From Mactra quadrangularis (lineage: Eukaryota > Mollusca > Bivalvia > Venerida > Mactridae): a DNA stretch of 64,000 nt. The notes beneath the pieces were generated by a model. That model saw nothing but the letters and a program-made list of their open reading frames with translations. It made no database searches and was not told where the DNA came from. Location of the stretch: NCBI GenBank assembly GCA_025267735.1, contig CM046297.1, positions 25,694,011-25,758,010 of the forward strand. The letters run 5' to 3'. Positions 60,001 to 64,000 of this stretch are shown in pieces. How positions within the stretch are numbered: position 1 is the first letter of the stretch; the number at the start of each line of letters is the position of its first letter. Made by a program: the position numbers and the translations under genes.

Positions 60001-63000
60001 TCGATGTTCCATTATACTGATTTTAGAGGAATATGCTGTTTTGTTTACATATTTATTTAAACTGAGCAGACAAACGGATAAATGTCCAAAATTTAAGACA
60101 AGTTTTATTCATAGATATAATTAGCTTCAGAAAAATACCGGTATTTTGCTCTGACAATATTGCTGTGCGATAATGTGATACTTTTCTTTGCCCTTTGAGA
60201 AAAAGAAAAACATATGAATGGAAAGTTACCCTTTATAATTTGGTTCCCAGTTGTAGACGTCACAGGCACACATTCTCCGAGTCTACATATTCTATCATTA
60301 CCGCACCTGGTACCAGACAATGGAAGAATACTCTCACGTGAGTTTGTTATAAAATTCTTACACGGTAGAGCTTGACAAATACCGGTTGGATTACGATTTG
60401 CAGCTCGCTGAAATAAATTCATGAGGTAAATTAAATTATAACTGAAAAAAGTGTCATTCGAATTTCTGAATGTATGCAATTTGTTAGCCATACATTCATC
60501 ATGAACACCGGAAAAAGAAATTTTGTAAACTATGTCTCTGTTAAAAGATTAGACCCAACCCACTGCTTCGGTCTGTTTTAAAAACAATTTAGGTAAGACA
60601 ATTGACCACTGGGACACGACTGTTTAAAAGTTGAAAAGCGGCATTGACATCATTGATCATGTAACACCTTTAATTTTATTAAATATTTGCATACTTTATT
60701 TAAATAGTTGCATAATAACTCTATTTAAATAGTTGCATACTTACTCTATTTAAATAGTTGCATACTTACTCTATTTAAAACAAATCCTTGACCTAGCGTC
60801 CTTTTACATTGTAGATCAGCAGTGTATATAGTTGTCATGGGAAAACTATGTTGTGACGTCACAACTTCGCCATTCGATGATGTCATACAATTTGAATAGT
60901 TATCATTTAGGTGGTCGATGTAAAACTCAAAGTACAATAAAGAACACTCAGAGAATCTCCAGTTATTTTCTAAATCGTCTGGAAAAAAAACGTTCCATAC
61001 AGTTTTGCATTATGATCTTTTAGAATTCATAAACATTTTTGGAATTTCACAGTCAGTGATTTTTTTATTCTGATGCCAACTCAAAACAGTACTACTAAAA
61101 ATGAAATCTTAAAAGGTACAAAAATGTACAAAAACGCTACTCATAAGTAAAATACTTTCCCATTCCAACATTATATGCTACTCTTACAAATGAAAGGAAA
61201 ACGATTGAGGAAAATACAAAATGAAACTTATTTTATGCAAAAGCAGAACAACTCTTTTGGACAAAAGAACAAAACATAAAAGTTACCATGTTCAAAGTTC
61301 CTATAAGCAATTGAATTTATTTAACATTAATGTATAAACATCTTACTAGGATTACTGGAAGCTGTAGCACTCATTATATATCCATCTGTACTGTAACATG
61401 ATTTAGTTATACCATTATATGAAACTGTTACTGGATACCCATCATGCTTGGCACCAAGACTGTAATGTTATAACATTTAAAGCACAACGTATTTCATCGA
61501 AATAGAATTAAGTGTTTTTAAGGTAGATTTGCATTTATTTTATTCACAGTTACCAATACATTTGACAACGTATGATGAGTTACAAAACGCAATATTTTGC
61601 AAAGCGTTTCATCATGTTAAACTATTGGCGAAATTACATGTATAAAATAACTTTCTGTTGCATGCCAAAAATATTAATAAAAAATACAGTGAGTTAGTAT
61701 ATCCTTTTGATATCAAAATAGTGACATTTTAATTTGGCCATACAAAAATATAGTTAATATGACTTATATACCTGTTATAATGAAGTGGGGTATATGCACA
61801 ATTAGATATCAGTTTTCTGAGAAACAATCCACGGTCATACACGTAGTTTCGTAAAAAGATAATTGTACCTAATGAACTATCTTACTCTTGTCTATGCACT
61901 TTTGTCTACTTTAACACGGTTTGTCTCAGATGGAGTAAAGATCTTACTAACAAGAGATTGTGAAAATAAACTGAAACAAGGGATGCAATTTCAATATAAT
62001 TTCCATGCATTGAATCAGTATTGTTATCGTCCCTTGTTATGTGATTGGTCGATATTCAAATACTATATATACCTATGAGCCAGTTCATGTGTTGCTATGT
62101 AGGTTACATAGGCTGTGTTGCCATGGTGTTCCACTATAGAATAGCGTCTGCCTGAACACATGCTTTGTTGGTAACCTAAACCTATTGTCTTGTGGCTATC
62201 TAAAATAAGATTAAGAGCAGATTAACAGAATGCAGTTTCACCGACAACACGAAGGGTTCCGTGTCGTTTTTGTTTATTATCTTTTTACTTTGCACACTTT
62301 CATTAGTCTCTGACAACGTGTCTCTTAATTTTAGATCATTTTTATAGTATAGCCTAATTTTTGAAAATGTCTAACATTGCCGGGGTCAGCTGTCAAACTC
62401 AAGATCACCGAAGTCAATGTTCTTGCCACAGAGTAACAAATTACATTAAAGTTATATACCATAGGAGAGTTTGCAATATCAAACTTACTAGTGGAAAATA
62501 CACTCAAGTACAGTGTTAATAAAGCCGGTTTTTAAAACTTGCTTGACAACTTTTGCAGCTTTCTGAATTAAGTATGAACTAATAAAAGTCTTTCTGAAGC
62601 AATTTAAGTGCCCAAATATGTATACCTCCTTACCTTTATTTTGTAGATTACAAGCAGTGATTGCCATAGCATGATCATATTGTGGTAAATCGTTTCTTTC
62701 ATTTGCCCATTCTATAAATGACTTTAATGACTCTTCTGTGATCACTGGACGTGAAGATGATGTTCTCTTAGTGCATTTTGACCACGATGACGATGATATG
62801 TTCTAAAAAAGAATTTTGGTCACATGGTATTTGATTTTTGAGGTCCATTGTTTAAAAATATTCCTTTTAACAGAGAATGAGCCTACATAATTAGTAAATA
62901 ACTGGGAACTGGTTATAAGGATCACGGGTAAATGATGCACATATTTTAAGCGCTTTTGAACACATATTTAATATGTCAAGAGCACCATACAAATGCGGTA

Positions 63001-63799
63001 TATAATAATAATAATAATATTTTGGTAATACCTACATTCATCATTGAGAACACTTCGACCATTCATTAACTCGATATTTCGTTGTTAATGACCGAGGAAT
63101 TCTGAATACTAGATTTGCACACATAATTACATATTGCTGAAACTGTTAGTGGTATTTCATTTTCAAGTATGGCATTACTGTCATTTCTGCAGATCTAGAA
63201 ACATCAAAATGGCGATCATAAACTATTTCAAAACAATACAACTTAAGGTAAAATATACCTTAAAACCGGCTCGTCATTGAGTGTTATGTTTCTCTTAATA
63301 CATAGGTCGATCACATTATTATTATTTATCGTTATTATAATAATAAATTATACATTATATAAGACAATTTGCTAAGTCTGTTTTAATGAGACTAATGCTT
63401 GTTGCATTTACTTTATCGGATTAGGTCATAAAATAATTTCTTCAGCCACCCTCGTTCCTACAACTGATTTTCAATCATGTAATGCAAATTTCAGTCACTG
63501 TCAGGAGTATGCATAACTGGCTAACAGCTAAATCAAAAGATTTACTCTTTCTATGAAGTTGGTAAAGGACCTCCGGGATATGACGAATACAATGTATTGC
63601 TCCGTCGAATGCCTAACAAACTCTTACTTTTGACAGATAAATTCCCGCCAAAACCACATCTATCATGTAATTACTTCCTCTTATGTTTTGAAATCTTGCG
63701 TTAATCCCATGTAGAATAACGAGAATCTCGCTGAAGAAGACTTCATCAATGCTAGACAGTGTTGCAGAATTTGTCTGTTCAACAGCTGCTTTACTTATT
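56706..63799 (-). CDS. Reprolysin-type metalloprotease with sushi and cadherin domains, 5'-incomplete
   Basis: Zinc metalloprotease (M12B/ADAM-ADAMTS type), presumably secreted or cell-surface. Exons in transcript order: 63628-63799, 62634-62802, 62073-62199, 61347-61459, 60770-60978, 60230-60407, 59479-59739, 58819-59184, 57884-58118, 57301-57410 and 56706-57037. All ten junctions keep frame, giving about 756 residues in the window. Domain order: catalytic domain (HELAHSLGAKHDG zinc site, GYIMSA Met-turn, WRFSECS near the end), ADAMTS-like Cys-rich module (GTRCGNDRICRLGECVP), a second Cys-rich module with two CC-x-TC motifs, two sushi/CCP domains, two cadherin repeats (linker DENEYAPEF). No disintegrin or thrombospondin module was seen. 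The catalytic residues are all present, so it looks active. The 5' exons (signal peptide, prodomain) are past the right edge. The 3' end is uncertain: the last exon runs into repeat DNA. An alternative is two adjacent genes, but phases argue for one. Confidence 0.85.
57038..57300 (-). other. Intron of the metalloprotease gene
   Basis: Short intron between the two cadherin exons; nothing else is seen. Confidence 0.8.
57301..57410 (-). CDS. Metalloprotease exon: cadherin linker
   Basis: Acceptor gctctttcag, donor gtaaca. It encodes RLKISVLDENEYAPEF, then TENNICIELSTKSEE: the last strand of repeat 1, the D-x-N-x-x-A-P-x-F linker, and the first strand of repeat 2. Confidence 0.9.
57884..58118 (-). 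CDS. Metalloprotease exon: cadherin repeat 1, main part
   Basis: Acceptor catttgtttcag, donor gtaaac. It encodes STIEVNENTSTNKVVHVLST, FKVTENGYVLVNDGHAIDYE and YTMIIEATSVSDYR. Strand order and the Glu motifs (NEN, DYE) fit a cadherin repeat. The usual A-x-D-x-G calcium loop is weak (ATSVSD), so calcium binding may be reduced. Confidence 0.85.
58119..58818 (-). other. Intron of the metalloprotease gene (700 bp)
   Basis: Contains a SINE family A tail at 58311-58417. The rest is unrecognised. Confidence 0.8.
58311..58417 (+). mobile_element. SINE family A 3' portion
   Basis: gaatactgattatagacaat, ggtccaggaaagctagctta, gctggacgccgt and acacggcgttaaaccc match the tail half of the intact copies. 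Confidence 0.8.
58819..59184 (-). CDS. Metalloprotease exon: two sushi (CCP) domains
   Basis: Acceptor ttttgtttcag, donor gtaaga. First CCP: ECPLYPTINNVTV, GTAAMFSCKPGHILIGNETS, CINGKWSLGMPQC. Second: GCLKPVLHENG, VIQFKCTSGLTLKGPPAIMC, then IWNHSVPIC. Both have the four-Cys plus Trp pattern. The exon is 1-1 symmetric, as mobile sushi exons usually are. Confidence 0.93.
59479..59739 (-). CDS. Metalloprotease exon: second Cys-rich module
   Basis: Acceptor gatatctttccag, donor gttggt (weaker). Frame: CVFGDQPGSLRIDGLSCKDL, then CYQYEHECCNTCKFYERKY, DCKYGDRKQKC and CEGNICCETC. The Cys spacing (two CCxTC motifs) suggests a compact disulfide module. I recall similar segments after the catalytic domain of invertebrate ADAMTS-like proteins, but cannot name the family. 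Confidence 0.88.
60230..60407 (-). CDS. Metalloprotease exon: ADAMTS-like Cys-rich module
   Basis: Acceptor gaatttatttcag, donor gtaact. It encodes RNPTGICQALPCKNF, then LPLSGTRCGNDRICRLGEC and VP. It matches the C-x-x-L-x-C and GTxCGxxxxCxxGxCV signature of the ADAM/ADAMTS cysteine-rich region. Confidence 0.9.
60408..60769 (-). other. Intron of the metalloprotease gene (362 bp)
   Basis: Begins in the 25 bp donor repeat; nothing else is recognised. Confidence 0.75.
60664..60780 (-). repeat. 25 bp tandem repeat duplicating a splice donor
   Basis: On the minus strand, about three and a half copies of tatttaaatagagtaagtat-gcaac. GTAAGT occurs at 60769-60764 (donor in use) and again 25 nt on at 60744-60739. 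The third copy reads gttatt and is no longer a donor consensus. Confidence 0.9.
60770..60978 (-). CDS. Metalloprotease exon: end of catalytic domain
   Basis: Acceptor cgttttttttccag, donor gtaagt from 60769. It starts N-DLENNWRFSECSLLYFEF and ends TLGQGFVLNR. WRFSECS is the conserved last helix region of reprolysins. The donor and flanking 25 bp are tandemly duplicated in the intron (60664-60780). Confidence 0.9.
61347..61459 (-). CDS. Metalloprotease exon: third zinc ligand and Met-turn
   Basis: Acceptor aacattacag, donor gtaaga. It encodes S-LGAKHDGYPVTVSYNG and CYSTDGYIMSATASSNP. With the previous exon it completes HExxHxLGxxHDG, plus the Met-turn GYIMSA. Confidence 0.93.
61460..62072 (-). 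other. Intron splitting the zinc-binding site (613 bp)
   Basis: It interrupts the Ser codon between HELAH and LGAKHDG. No repeat was recognised; the plus-strand frame at 61863-62078 has no support. Confidence 0.8.
62073..62199 (-). CDS. Metalloprotease exon: first half of zinc site
   Basis: Acceptor cttattttag, donor gtatat. It encodes GLGYQQSMCSGRRYSIVEHH, then TAYVTYIATHELAH, ending in the first two zinc His residues and the catalytic Glu. Phase 1 in, phase 2 out; the split Ser codon continues in 61347-61459. Confidence 0.92.
62634..62802 (-). CDS. Metalloprotease exon: catalytic domain middle
   Basis: Acceptor ttcttttttag, donor gtaagg. It encodes VITEESLKSFIEWANERNDL, then PQYDHAMAITACNLQNK. 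The YDHAM..IT segment is the reprolysin strand IV pattern (usually DHA.L.T). Phase 0 in, 1 out. Confidence 0.85.
62803..63627 (-). other. Intron of the metalloprotease gene (825 bp)
   Basis: Contains a short (ata)n run near 63001-63020 and a SINE C 3' portion (63437-63612), whose tail ends about 15 bp from the donor of exon 63628-63799. Confidence 0.7.
63437..63612 (+). mobile_element. SINE family C 3' portion (decayed)
   Basis: ttcttcagccaccctcgttc, ctacaactgattttcaatca, taacagctaaatcaaaagat and acaatgtattgctccgtcga follow the body and tail of the intact copies, with many substitutions. Confidence 0.7.
63628..63799 (-). CDS. Metalloprotease exon: N-terminal catalytic part
   Basis: Acceptor tttctgtttcag at 63800-63811, donor gtaaga from 63627. 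It encodes EVFFSEILVILHGINARFQN, then MIDVVLAGIYLSK, the helix plus beta-strand pattern at the start of reprolysin catalytic domains. Incoming phase 1 nt, outgoing phase 0. Confidence 0.75.
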
Positions 63800-64000
63800 C
63801 TGAAACAGAAATGTGAGTCAATAGTATGAAATACGCTTAGACTGAAGTCGAAACATAAATGTATTTTTGTAGTGGAGATTGAAAAAAAATGCGTACTATT
63901 GTTGTAACATATTGGGGTATTTTAATACATAATTTGTTAGTAAAATACTGGTACCAATAATTATTGTCCATATTTTGTGAATATTTTTGTAAGGCTGTTA
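63800..64000 (-). other. Intron continuing past the window edge
   Basis: No exon was recognised between the acceptor at 63800 and the right edge. The prodomain exons should lie beyond it. Confidence 0.6.

Overview
The window is eukaryotic nuclear DNA. It is strongly AT-rich, has short exons with GT-AG introns of 0.6-6 kb, and carries many tRNA-derived SINEs and small inverted-repeat elements. A lophotrochozoan, most likely a bivalve mollusc, is suggested by the cholecystokinin/sulfakinin precursor, whose peptides end in GGGRF-Gly and closely resemble the oyster peptides as I remember them, and by the repeat repertoire. Species cannot be named from the sequence alone.

Layout. (1) About 740-21009, plus strand: nine phase-compatible exons of a crossveinless-2/BMPER orthologue (BMP-binding secreted protein). 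They cover the second half of VWC2, VWC3, VWC4, VWC5, the VWD domain with a GDPH site, C8 and TIL, and end in a stop codon. The 5' exons (signal peptide, VWC1, first half of VWC2) lie left of the window. (2) About 22.5-32.3 kb: mostly empty DNA holding a decayed partial duplication of the BMPER locus, with a copy of intron sequence at 26.1-26.55 kb and a pseudo-exon at 27.41 kb. (3) 32405-32929, minus strand: CCK/sulfakinin neuropeptide precursor coding for two amidated GGGRF peptides. (4) About 33-56.4 kb: a long gene-poor stretch with SINEs, inverted-repeat elements, a diverged repeat pair and no coding sequence I can support. (5) About 56.7-63.8 kb, minus strand: eleven phase-consistent exons of a zinc metalloprotease of the reprolysin/ADAM(TS) type (HELAHSLGAKHDG, split by an intron). 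It continues through an ADAMTS-like Cys-rich module, a second Cys-rich module, two sushi domains and two cadherin repeats. Its 5' end is beyond the right edge.

The three genes show no sign of acting together; they are independent single-gene units with their own introns. The most unusual items are the metalloprotease-sushi-cadherin architecture, two separate places where a tandem repeat has copied a splice site (a 59-60 bp acceptor repeat at BMPER exon 740-830, and a 25 bp donor repeat at metalloprotease exon 60770-60978), the decayed second copy of a BMPER exon with its neighbouring intron block, and SINE families with different tRNA-like heads that share one 3' tail. All exon calls are by-eye splice models based on reading frame, phase and domain homology. 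No search was run.
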